Positions 49,442 through 57,267 of a stretch of DNA of 64,000 bases are shown here, piece by piece. The notes beneath the pieces were generated by a model, which was given only the letters and a program-made list of their open reading frames with translations, ran no database searches and was not told the origin of the DNA. Source of the DNA: Endomychus coccineus (taxonomy: Eukaryota > Arthropoda > Insecta > Coleoptera > Endomychidae); contig OY294068.1 in assembly GCA_958510875.1 (NCBI GenBank), forward strand, positions 33,460,297 through 33,524,296, read 5' to 3'. A program made the position numbers and the translations under genes. Numbering within the stretch: the first letter of the stretch is position 1; every line of letters begins with the position of its first letter.

Positions 49442-50167
49442 ATGTTTCATTATGATTTCGATTCGCCTTCAGGCATGATGAAGATTGTTAAGCAAAAAGA
49501 CTCGTTGAGTATTATGAACTTAGGGTCAAGCAATGAGAATGTTGAACAACCACAACGTCACAGCTCTTTGCTGCCTAATACTCTACGAACAATAATCTGT
49601 GGTCCAAGTAATTGTGGGAAAACAAATGTGATGTTATCTCTATTGTTAGATGCAAACGGTCTGAAATTTGAAAACGTGTACATATATTCAAAGTCTTTAC
49701 ACCAACCAAAATACCAGTTACTAAAGGAGACATTGAAGAAAATTGAGGGGCTTGGATATTTTCCTTGTACCGAAAGTGATGAGGTCATAGACCCCACAGA
49801 AGCGAGGCCTAATTCAATCATAATATTCGATGACGTGATGTTTGAGAAACAGGAGAAAATTCATGCTTATTTTTCAAGAGGGAGACACAACTCAATTGAT
49901 AGTTTCTATCTTTGCCAGTCTTTTGCTAAATGTCCAAAACATGGATTGCGCGATAATGCCAATTGCTTGATTATTTTCAAACAGGATGAGCTCAATTTGA
50001 AACATATATTCACCGATCATGTAAGTACCGACATGTCACTCGAAAAATTCAAAGAGATATGTAGCGTATGTTGGAAAGATAAATATGGATTCCTTATGAT
50101 AAACAAAGACTGTGATATGAACAAAGGACGTTATCGCAAAGGTTTTGATAGTTATATATACATCTAA
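49442..50167 (+). CDS. Polinton packaging ATPase (FtsK/HerA-type)
   Basis: 241 residues, the usual length for this family, which pumps DNA into capsids. Walker A is G-P-S-N-C-G-K-T at residues 54-61 and Walker B is I-I-I-F-D-D at 126-131. A downstream Y-L-C-Q-S-F-A stretch (sensor region) and a K-Y-G-F-L-M-I-N-K-D C-terminal block are typical of Polinton and adintovirus ATPases. No frame break. It is the first gene inside the left terminal repeat, and the unknown conserved protein starts 42 bases after its stop. A TATA-like 13-mer lies just upstream. The start chosen is the first ATG; residues 1-45 are not conserved, so M12 or M13 is also possible. Confidence 0.92.
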   Translation: MFHYDFDSPSGMMKIVKQKDSLSIMNLGSSNENVEQPQRHSSLLPNTLRTIICGPSNCGKTNVMLSLLLDANGLKFENVYIYSKSLHQPKYQLLKETLKKIEGLGYFPCTESDEVIDPTEARPNSIIIFDDVMFEKQEKIHAYFSRGRHNSIDSFYLCQSFAKCPKHGLRDNANCLIIFKQDELNLKHIFTDHVSTDMSLEKFKEICSVCWKDKYGFLMINKDCDMNKGRYRKGFDSYIYI

Positions 50168-50182
50168 CATGTATATATACTT
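50168..50182 (+). promoter_or_regulatory. TATA-rich stretch before the second gene
   Basis: ACATGTATATATACT lies about 30-40 bases before the ATG at 50210. It may be a promoter; sequence alone cannot separate it from AT-rich background. Confidence 0.3.
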
Positions 50183-50209
50183 TCATTTGAAATAGACAAC
50201 CCGCTCAGC

Positions 50210-51274
50210 ATGGACGTGGGTGTGAGTAACATGCTTAAAGAAAAACAACAATTGAAGAAAAAAATTTGGGAGTTAGCAAACGTTGTGAGGAAAAAATATA
50301 TGGCTGTGAAATTGGGTAAAGCTGAAAATGATGAGATTCTAGATAATATGTTCAGGAATGTATCTAAACCTCTGGAGGAAATTGCGAAAAATGCTGAAAT
50401 AATCAAACAAAATTCGTTGGTTAAACCTAAAAGTATTGTTTCTACAGCAACACAAATGGAGAACATACCAATCCCAAATATTGTAACTGAAGGGGAAGAG
50501 TTCGTATATAACCCCCAAAATACTGAGGAGGATGTGTTTACCCTCGAACCTACTATCGATCAGATTCGTGAAGAATTCAGAAAACATAAGAAAGATAATG
50601 CAGAGGCTACAGAGGAGTTTCTGCAACAATACCCCACATTAGCACGTTATTACTTGGAAGGATTCCTATTGGATGATGATGTCAAGAAATACGATGATAG
50701 AATGGGATTGCAATATAATTCAACTTTAGACAAATGGTTCATGGGTAATCAACCTATAGAAATTGATAGTGAGAGTAATATAATTATCAAGGGTACTCCG
50801 TTCAAGGGTACCACAGGACTGTATAATTTGATATTTTACAGAGATGTTCTACCTGATACTTACACTGTGGAAGATGGGAAAAATTACAGTCAAATGATGG
50901 AAATGACTAGTGCCCATAGACGTAATAACGATCCAGCTGATCGAATAAGAAACATTGTAAAATACAAAAATGTACTGAAACCTTTGATTAATTCCATGAA
51001 AAAACCCAGAGCCAAAACATACACTGGAAGTGCATATATCAAAAATGATATGCTTGAATATAACGAGAAACCTATCGAATATGTTTATTGGGATGACGTT
51101 AACGAAATTGTGGATAGACTGAGACTTCTTGTTGCATCCTCGCATGCAGGTAACCATAATCATCACAACGAGATAATCTCTATAATAGAAGAATTGATAG
51201 AGGCAGGGGTAATTGAACAAAAACCAGGTGTAAGACAAATTCATCACAGTTATAAAGATGGTTTCAATGGATAA
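50210..51274 (+). CDS. Conserved Polinton protein of unknown function
   Basis: 354 residues, intact. The N-terminus (1-70) is lysine- and glutamate-rich and probably coiled coil. The central part carries K-G-T-P-F-K-G-T-T-G-L-Y-N-L-I-F. The C-terminal third carries Y-V-Y-W-D-D-V-N-E-I-V-D-R-L-R-L-L-V-A-S and H-N-E-I-I-S-I-I-E-E-L. That pattern recurs in many uncharacterised insect proteins encoded next to Polinton capsid genes (I recall it as a DUF8207-type domain). No catalytic motif is visible. It lies between the ATPase and the fibre-like gene, whose ATG overlaps its end by 17 bases, suggesting co-expression. A structural or assembly role is a guess from position. Confidence 0.8.
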   Translation: MDVGVSNMLKEKQQLKKKIWELANVVRKKYMAVKLGKAENDEILDNMFRNVSKPLEEIAKNAEIIKQNSLVKPKSIVSTATQMENIPIPNIVTEGEEFVYNPQNTEEDVFTLEPTIDQIREEFRKHKKDNAEATEEFLQQYPTLARYYLEGFLLDDDVKKYDDRMGLQYNSTLDKWFMGNQPIEIDSESNIIIKGTPFKGTTGLYNLIFYRDVLPDTYTVEDGKNYSQMMEMTSAHRRNNDPADRIRNIVKYKNVLKPLINSMKKPRAKTYTGSAYIKNDMLEYNEKPIEYVYWDDVNEIVDRLRLLVASSHAGNHNHHNEIISIIEELIEAGVIEQKPGVRQIHHSYKDGFNG

Positions 51275-51911
51275 GTTTGGCAGAGCCTCCTCTTCCATGT
51301 GGATATATGATACAAATGTATTTACTAATAATTTCAAACAAGTTCACGGACAAGGATTATTCCTAACGAGCGATGGAAGTTATGATATGGAAAATCGTAG
51401 ATTGTGCAACGTAAAATCACCGAATGATGATGGAGATGTTGCAAATAAAGTATATGTTGATAAATTAACACACAAACTGAATCTGAAAACGGAAACCAGT
51501 CTTAAAGATACCTTCAATGTTAGGGTTGATAATTTAATCAAAGATATCAACAAGGATCTGGATGAACATAAATTAACGAATGAGAAGGTTATTCTCAACA
51601 TTGATAAACATCTGATGGACATTCAGAATAAATATAATGGAATGGGGATCTATATAAAATCAGAGTATAAAACAATCAGTGATAGTGTGAGGGAAAACAG
51701 AAATGAATTGAAAGAGATCAATAACACATTTAACAGTGTGAACATGCGTCTAAATGACATTACTAGTAAAGTGGAGGCGTTAGAACGACGGATGACATCT
51801 GTGGAACCTTCTAAGAAGAGACCCTCATCATCCACAACAACAAAGCAGGGCTCTGTGAAACGTATATCTCCAAATCCTGTGAATATACCCAAAAAATTAA
51901 TTCTACACTAG
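51258..51911 (+). CDS. Coiled-coil fibre-like Polinton protein
   Basis: 217 residues. The N-terminal part has the short motif M-E-N-R-R-L-C-N-V-K-S-P, then D-V-A-N-K-V-Y-V-D, a pattern seen where trimeric phage and virus fibres start. Residues ~85-180 are heptad-rich, charged and probably coiled coil. The C-terminus is Ser/Thr/Lys-rich. This composition fits a trimeric spike or fibre, but there is no recognised knob domain, so the role is inferred. The ATG at 51258 overlaps the upstream gene by 17 bases in another frame. The integrase starts 17 bases after its stop. Confidence 0.6.
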   Translation: MVSMDKFGRASSSMWIYDTNVFTNNFKQVHGQGLFLTSDGSYDMENRRLCNVKSPNDDGDVANKVYVDKLTHKLNLKTETSLKDTFNVRVDNLIKDINKDLDEHKLTNEKVILNIDKHLMDIQNKYNGMGIYIKSEYKTISDSVRENRNELKEINNTFNSVNMRLNDITSKVEALERRMTSVEPSKKRPSSSTTTKQGSVKRISPNPVNIPKKLILH

Positions 51912-51928
51912 ATTTCCACATTGATAAG

Positions 51929-52852
51929 ATGAGTAGAGAACAAGTTGTGCATGAGCTTCATAAGCCGAGTAGGAAGAATTTCAAACGACGCAGAACAATC
52001 ATAAAAGGTTTGGATGATTTGTGGCAAATGGATCTGGCTGAAATGGGTAATTACGCTCGTGAAAATAGAGGATTCAAATACATTTTGGTTATGATCGATT
52101 GTTTCTCGAAATTTCTATGGACACGCCCGCTGAAAACGAAATCAGCCGAAGAGGTTCGGAAAGCGGTCGGTTCTATATTGCTAGAAGGACATCGTAAGCC
52201 TAGGAATCTGCAAAGCGATCAGGGAAAAGAATTCTTCAATAAACACTTTAACGATCTAATGAAGAAACATAATATCAATCATTATAATACGTATAGTGTG
52301 AAAAAAGCAGCCATTGCTGAACGTGTCATTCGAACATTAAAAGAAGCGCTCTACAAACATTTCAGTCTTAGCGGGAAATACAAATGGCTTGATATACTTG
52401 AAGAAACCACAGAAAAATATAATAAACGTAAACATAGTACTATAAATATGGCTCCAATAAAAGTGACGAAACAGATTGAGAGCGAGATATTGAAGCGATC
52501 CTACTCACACATCAAGTTAGCTCTGCCTCACAAATACAACGTTGGAGATGTGGTACGAATAAGTAAGGCTAAACATATATTTGAGAAGGGATTTACGCCC
52601 AATTGGAGTACGGAATTATTTAAAATCATCAAAGTAAAAATTACCAACCCGATCACATATCTACTAGAAGATATGACCAACGCACCAATCAGCGGCTGTT
52701 TCTACGAGGAAGAATTACAGAAAACAAAACAACCCGATGTGTATTTAGTCGAAAAAATATTACGAAAGAGGAGGGGTCAACAGTATGTGAAATGGTTGGG
52801 TCTAGATAATAATCACAACAGTTGGATCAATAATTCGGATCTCGTTCAATGA
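51929..52852 (+). CDS. Polinton integrase (retroviral-type DDE) with chromodomain
   Basis: 307 residues, intact. It inserts the linear element into host DNA, giving the 6-bp duplication seen at its ends. The catalytic triad candidates are D35 (L-W-Q-M-D-L-A), D97 (L-Q-S-D-Q-G-K-E-F) and E131 (A-I-A-E-R-V-I-R-T-L-K). The N-terminal zinc-binding HHCC domain usual in long Polinton integrases is missing, so the protein is short at that end. Residues ~180-260 form an SH3-like region, and ~270-305 (V-E-K-I-L-R-K-R-R, then Y-V-K-W-L-G) a chromodomain that may guide insertion to particular chromatin. The start is the first ATG; there is a stop upstream in frame. Confidence 0.92.
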   Translation: MSREQVVHELHKPSRKNFKRRRTIIKGLDDLWQMDLAEMGNYARENRGFKYILVMIDCFSKFLWTRPLKTKSAEEVRKAVGSILLEGHRKPRNLQSDQGKEFFNKHFNDLMKKHNINHYNTYSVKKAAIAERVIRTLKEALYKHFSLSGKYKWLDILEETTEKYNKRKHSTINMAPIKVTKQIESEILKRSYSHIKLALPHKYNVGDVVRISKAKHIFEKGFTPNWSTELFKIIKVKITNPITYLLEDMTNAPISGCFYEEELQKTKQPDVYLVEKILRKRRGQQYVKWLGLDNNHNSWINNSDLVQ

Positions 52853-53046
52853 ACCCATCATTAACCATTTGGAGATTATTAGGAACAAACAAATAGCTTG
52901 AATATTATTGACTCGAGGGTATGGTTATTATAATAGAACAAAATTCCGTGAATATGAGGGTGAATCAAGAGTGAAGATTATAATATTTGAAACATATATT
53001 GTTAAGATTATACTTAAGTCTTTTGTATTGAGAAAATTTTGAAATT

Positions 53047-53052
53047 AATAAA
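53047..53052 (+). terminator. Candidate poly(A) signal after the integrase
   Basis: AATAAA about 195 bases after the integrase stop, in an AT-rich gap (52853-53131) with no gene. Confidence 0.4.
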
Positions 53053-53131
53053 AAATATTATTTTGAGATCTTTGGTCTTCCTCCCTCCCCTCGTTAAATA
53101 ACGGTGCAATCTTGAATTTTCATCAGTCTGT

Positions 53132-53915
53132 ATGGAAGCGTACGTAGGAGAAGGTGTTCTCAATACGCTTATAAACAAGCTCCCGTTTGAACTTCATATT
53201 CCTGGTTATCAATTCTGTGGTCCCGGGTACAAAATTAGAAGAACGGTTGAGAAGAGGAGATTCAGGTATCAATCCACTCGATAAAGCTTGCCGCCAACAC
53301 GATATTTCATATCTGCGAAACGCTAGTTTGGAAGGACGTCACGAGGCGGATAAAATATTAGAGAACGCTGCTTGGCAACGTGTCAAATCTAAAGACACAA
53401 AATTTGGAGAAAGGGTTGCCGCTTTCGGTGTAAATAAAATTATGAAGGCAAAGAGGAAATTGGGGATGGGTATGAGAAAGAAGGTTGGGTTCGGAAGTGC
53501 AATTGTCGATGGGGTGAGAAAAGTTATGAAGAATAAGTTTGACTCATCCAATCTGAAGAAAACATCCCAAACAGCGTTGAAAGTTGCACAAAAACAATTC
53601 AAAAAAGCAGGTGGTCGGAAAAATGTTCGGTTACCAAGAGTAATTCCTATTCCAAAGACTGGAGGATTTCTACCATTTTTAATACCTCTGTTTGCCGGCT
53701 TATCAGCTGCTGGAGCATTGGCGGGAGGTGGTGCAGGCATCGCTAAGGCCGTCAACGACAGCAAAGCAGCTCGGAAAACCTTGGAGGAAACGGAAAGACA
53801 TAATAAAACAATGGAAGCTATAGCTTTGGGAAAACAAGGATCTGGTCTATATTTGAAAAAGTATCGCAAAGGTCTTGGTCTATATTTAAATAAACATCCA
53901 AAAAACTGTCAGTAA
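53132..53915 (+). pseudogene. Phospholipase A2-like minor capsid protein, one frame break
   Basis: Resembles the PLA2-domain protein of Polintons/adintoviruses, which parallels the parvovirus VP1 phospholipase (endosomal membrane breach). The ATG at 53132 opens a frame that reads to the calcium-loop C-G-P-G. The frame changes by one base in the CCCGGG run at 53222-53227, and the second frame (open from 53187) carries P-G-T-K-L, then C-R-Q-H-D-I-S-Y with the catalytic His-Asp (His codon 53298). A distal Asp follows at about 53349. A lysine-rich middle follows, then a hydrophobic segment at about 53659-53750. The break may be real decay, a sequencing error or recoding. It ends at 53915 just past a slippery heptamer leading to the protease. 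Confidence 0.8.
53900..53906 (+). promoter_or_regulatory. Candidate -1 ribosomal frameshift site (A AAA AAC)
   Basis: Read in the frame of the PLA2-like protein the codons are CCA AAA AAC, so the heptamer has the canonical X XXY YYZ phasing. The zero-frame stop is at 53913-53915. A -1 slip leads to CTG at 53906 and into the protease frame with no stop before the catalytic domain. No clear pseudoknot was found by eye. Confidence 0.5.
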
Positions 53916-54286
53916 ACCTACCCAGAAGACCTCTGACCGATCTCGATCTACGAAAACTAGCAAAAGCTCTGAAAATTCCCCATTTTAGAGGAGTATTTAT
54001 GCGTGATGAACTGCCATCCAACGGACCATGGAAAAACGAGCGTGGAATAGTTAATTTAGATAGCTCGGACAATGGAGGCACTCACTGGGTTGGGTTTAAT
54101 AAAGTCGGTGATACAGTTTTATATTATGATAGTTTTGGCAATTTACGCCCCCCTCGCGAACTAGTGGATTATTTCAAAAAGTGTAAGATATTATTCAATC
54201 ACGATAATTTTCAACAATATAACACTTATAATTGTGGTCAGTTATGTTTAGATTTCCTCTCTAACTCTTCAGTTGTGCTCGACTAA
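53906..54286 (+). CDS. Adenain-like cysteine protease (capsid maturation)
   Basis: A C5/Ulp1-type cysteine protease of Polintons that cleaves capsid proteins. Counting from the first ATG at 53999, the catalytic residues are H29 (G-T-H-W-V-G-F), D44 (Y-Y-D-S-F-G) and C79 (N-C-G-Q-L-C), with Q73 as oxyanion candidate. The ATG at 53999 is too late: the conserved N-terminal helix (D-L-R-K-L-A-K-A-L-K-I-P then F-R-G-V-F) lies upstream and in frame, open from 53892, but contains no ATG. It overlaps the end of the PLA2-like gene in the -1 frame, so expression by frameshifting at 53900-53906 is likely (inference). The total of ~127 residues is short but complete for this family. Confidence 0.85.
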   Translation: MSVNLPRRPLTDLDLRKLAKALKIPHFRGVFMRDELPSNGPWKNERGIVNLDSSDNGGTHWVGFNKVGDTVLYYDSFGNLRPPRELVDYFKKCKILFNHDNFQQYNTYNCGQLCLDFLSNSSVVLD

Positions 54287-54298
54287 CCCTGCATTTAT

Positions 54299-54311
54299 TA
54301 GTATATAAACA
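54299..54311 (+). promoter_or_regulatory. Candidate TATA promoter before the penton-like gene
   Basis: TAGTATATAAACA, the same 13-mer as at 49415. It is 27 bases before the ATG at 54338, a typical TATA-to-start distance. Confidence 0.55.
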
Positions 54312-54337
54312 GATTGTTGGTAAAGTTTTCATCAATC

Positions 54338-55081
54338 ATGTCTCAGACGTTCACTATCACGGGTAAGAGCTCCCGCTTATCTGTAGATTTCCACCCACCT
54401 ATAGAACTAGATCCTCATTCATATTATTCTATCGCACTTGTTGGCTTGCATACGTACAATAGCATTCCGAACATTGAAGAAGGTTTTAATAAATTTTATT
54501 ATAAAAATGTGAAGGGTGAGGAAGAAGTAGTAACTATACCTACGGGGTCCTACGAGTTGACAGACATCGAGGATTTCATACAAAGTGCAGTTTGTGGGAT
54601 AGGAGTGAAGCAAGAAGAACGTGACCGGAAATTATCAATAAAATCTAACAACAACACTCTACACACAGAGCTGAAGAGTGATTTTGAAGTGAATTTTATT
54701 CCTAAAGATAGTATAAGCGAACTGTTGGGATTCAGCAAAAAGAAATTGACATCTCGTGAACTACACGTATCTGATCGACCTATAAACATAATCAAAGTTC
54801 AAACTATACGTGTCGAGTGTAACTTAACCGCAGGAGCATATTATAACAATAAGATAGCTCATACGATATATGAGTTCTCACCTCTTGTACCACCTGGGTT
54901 TTCCATTGATATAGAGCCGAAGAATCTTATTTATCTACCGGTCATCAGCAAGACGTCCTTCGATAACATCACACTGAATATTTTAGATCAGAATTGGAAA
55001 CGGGTAAATTTTCGTGGAGAAGAAATTATTATACGGTTGGAGTTGAAAAAGACTGCTAGGGATTATGGCTTCCAACAATAA
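54338..55081 (+). CDS. Polinton minor capsid protein (penton-like, single jelly roll)
   Basis: 247 residues, intact. It matches the single-jelly-roll vertex protein of Polintons and adintoviruses. Recognisable blocks are Y-S-I-A-L-V-G-L-H-T-Y-N-S-I-P-N near residue 30, I-R-V-E-C-N-L-T-x-G-A-Y near 160, Y-E-F-S-P-L-V-P-P-G near 180, and I-Y-L-P-V then F-R-G-E-E-I-I-I-R-L near the end. ATG at 54338 (M-S-Q-T-F) is preferred because family members begin close to this strand. An AATAAA overlaps the stop codon (55077-55082). The penton-like gene sits directly before the small ORF and major capsid gene. Confidence 0.88.
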   Translation: MSQTFTITGKSSRLSVDFHPPIELDPHSYYSIALVGLHTYNSIPNIEEGFNKFYYKNVKGEEEVVTIPTGSYELTDIEDFIQSAVCGIGVKQEERDRKLSIKSNNNTLHTELKSDFEVNFIPKDSISELLGFSKKKLTSRELHVSDRPINIIKVQTIRVECNLTAGAYYNNKIAHTIYEFSPLVPPGFSIDIEPKNLIYLPVISKTSFDNITLNILDQNWKRVNFRGEEIIIRLELKKTARDYGFQQ

Positions 55082-55113
55082 ATAATAATCCAATACTCAC
55101 CACCACTCATTAT

Positions 55114-55347
55114 ATGAAAAGAATTCATCTGGGAAGGTTGTTGTTGCAGTACACATCACTTGAGAACATGGGTTTAGATTTCAGAAATAAAAGACATCCC
55201 CATAGTGGTCATCAGTCATTATCTACAACGAGCTCGAAGGAGAAGGTTGCTACTGCAGCATTATCATTGGAGAATATTAATTTTTTGAAGTTCCTTGGTT
55301 ACAATGTCAGAAAAACTTCAAATATTCAACGAGCCAAACTTCATTGA
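55114..55347 (+). CDS. Small Polinton protein between penton and major capsid genes
   Basis: 77 residues, basic, ending with a short motif L-E-N-I-N-F-L-K-F-L-G-Y. Short proteins with an L-x-x-x-N-x-x-F-L-x-x-L-G motif are found next to capsid genes in other adintovirus-like elements (from memory), which supports it being real. The last 44 bases overlap the major capsid gene in another frame. Function unknown; a small core or cement protein is possible. Confidence 0.5.
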   Translation: MKRIHLGRLLLQYTSLENMGLDFRNKRHPHSGHQSLSTTSSKEKVATAALSLENINFLKFLGYNVRKTSNIQRAKLH

Positions 55348-56506
55348 AGACATCATCCGAGAAGAAACTCACACCTACTATCCACACACAACATCTTTTG
55401 GCAACAGCGATGAAGTTGAGATATTAATCAATCAACAAGACGTGTTGGTAGATTTGGCATCGTCTGCTTTATTCATCGAGGCAGAATTCCAGCCAGAAGC
55501 AAGTGGTGATGGTGAATGTAAACTAACGAATAATTTCGGAGCGTTTCTCTTCGAATATATCAGTTATGAATTGAATGGGAAAGAGATAGACAAAGTACGT
55601 GATCCTGGTATTGTCAGCACCATCAGAGCTTATCTAACATATTCCAAACATGAATCTATACCTCTAGCTATTTCTGGATGGTCATTTAAGGATGCACTGA
55701 GTTCAGTCTACAATGATAAAATCAATTTATGGATACCGTTGAATTTTCTACTAGGCCTATTCATTGACTATAACAAAGTTTTGAGTGGAAAACATAAGTT
55801 GCGCTTGATAAGGTCTCGAACCGATAACAATTGCTATACTAATAGCACAGGCACGAAGAGGGCTAAAATAAATGTGAAGACGATAGCATTAAAAGTGCGA
55901 CATGTGTTTCCAAGTGATCAAGTTAAATTTCAAATGTTGGAGAATTTGAGTGCTGAGAAGCCTATTTTGATTCCATTCCGTAGTTGGGATCTGCATGAAA
56001 ATCCGTTGATGAAGGAGAGCACTCGCGACATTTGGGCTGTTAAAACATCAATGAATTTGGAACGCCCCAGATATGTGATTCTAGCTTTCCAAACTGATCG
56101 AAAAAATAATCCTGTGAAGCACAGTGCATATTTCGATAATATAAACTTGCTAAATGTAAAATTATACTTGAATTCAGAGTGTTATCCCTATGAAGCAATG
56201 AAATTGAATTTCACCGACCAGCAATACATGGAAGCATACCAGATGTACTATGATTTCCAGAAATCATTTTCAAATAAAATAATAAGCGAGCCCATGTTGG
56301 ATTATATAGCATTCAAGAATAGAGCAATTTTTGTTATTGATTGTTCAAAACAGAACGATGCTATAAAGTCATCAACAGTTGACGTCAAACTAGAGATGGA
56401 AAGTTTCCTGAATTTCCCCAAAAACACCAGGGCTTATTGCATCATCATTAACGATCGTATAATGGAGTATTCCCCGATTACAGGATCAGTTCGGAGTTTA
56501 GTGTGA
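55304..56506 (+). CDS. Polinton major capsid protein (double jelly roll)
   Basis: 400 residues from the ATG at 55304 (M-S-E-K-L), intact. It matches the double-jelly-roll major capsid protein of Polintons and adintoviruses, which forms the icosahedral shell. Recognisable blocks are V-E-I-L-I-N-Q-Q-D-V-L-V near residue 35, F-L-F-E-Y-I-S-Y-E-L-N-G near 80, I-N-L-W-I-P-L-N-F-L-L-G near 145 and a C-terminal Y-M-E-A-Y-Q-M-Y-Y-D-F near 308. It is the last gene before the right subterminal repeats. A poly(A) signal follows 72 bases after the stop. It overlaps the small ORF by 44 bases. Confidence 0.88.
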   Translation: MSEKLQIFNEPNFIEDIIREETHTYYPHTTSFGNSDEVEILINQQDVLVDLASSALFIEAEFQPEASGDGECKLTNNFGAFLFEYISYELNGKEIDKVRDPGIVSTIRAYLTYSKHESIPLAISGWSFKDALSSVYNDKINLWIPLNFLLGLFIDYNKVLSGKHKLRLIRSRTDNNCYTNSTGTKRAKINVKTIALKVRHVFPSDQVKFQMLENLSAEKPILIPFRSWDLHENPLMKESTRDIWAVKTSMNLERPRYVILAFQTDRKNNPVKHSAYFDNINLLNVKLYLNSECYPYEAMKLNFTDQQYMEAYQMYYDFQKSFSNKIISEPMLDYIAFKNRAIFVIDCSKQNDAIKSSTVDVKLEMESFLNFPKNTRAYCIIINDRIMEYSPITGSVRSLV

Positions 56507-56577
56507 AGAGCCAGGTCATGAATCATAATGTTATTATTTTAATTACAAATGATGTACTATCAAAATGTATTCTTCCC

Positions 56578-56583
56578 AATAAA
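56578..56583 (+). terminator. Candidate poly(A) signal after the major capsid gene
   Basis: AATAAA followed by a T-rich stretch. 56584-57267 contains no gene on either strand. Confidence 0.5.
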
Positions 56584-56684
56584 TGTTATCATTATTATTT
56601 TTGGCATTTTATTTCTCAAACAGGGTGGCAGTGCTGTAATTATTCAGCTTTCATAGTTGTTCACAGACTGCTAGCAGGTATCCA

Positions 56685-56880
56685 TTATGTCACGTGCTTA
56701 ACACTTGTCTGAAACACGTGTCTGAATGTTGAAGCACGTGTCTGGATACTGAAGCACGTGTCTGAAACACGTGTCTGAATGTTGAAGCACGTGTCTGGAT
56801 ATTGAAGCACGTGTCTGAAACACGTGTCTGCATGTTGAAGCACGTGTTGAAGCACGTGTTGAATCACGCGATAAAACATG
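56685..56880. repeat. Right subterminal CACGTG array
   Basis: Ten CACGTG palindromes in about 185 bp, spaced by CTGAATGTTGAAG or CTGGATACTGAAG words. The inverted and weaker counterpart is at 49203-49345. Confidence 0.85.
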
Positions 56881-57267
56881 TGCATGAATGCATTACAATC
56901 ATTATAATTATTCACATCTACCCATCATCGTTCGTAAACTATGGTCGCCGGATTGAATCAGTTACTGTCATTGGCTTGGAGCAGTGACGTCATCATCGTT
57001 CGTGAACGATGGTCGCCGGATCTTCAAATCATTGTGTATTTTGATACACATGAAGCTATAGCTTGATGTTCTCTCCACCCCAATTTGTATGCATCATATT
57101 GATTTTCCTCATATCAAAAATATGGAAACACACGCTATGAAAGATCCTCCATGACAGTTCACACGGTAGACACCAAGACACCTCGTTGAAGATCCACATG
57201 ACAGACACCATGACACCTCTTCCAGTCTGCGACTCAGTGATCGTAGAAGTAGTCCAGTACAAGCTCT

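Noticed and set aside
53339..53869. A 176-residue minus-strand frame over the PLA2-like gene.
   Set aside because: It is antisense to a recognisable conserved protein and has low-complexity hydrophobic composition.
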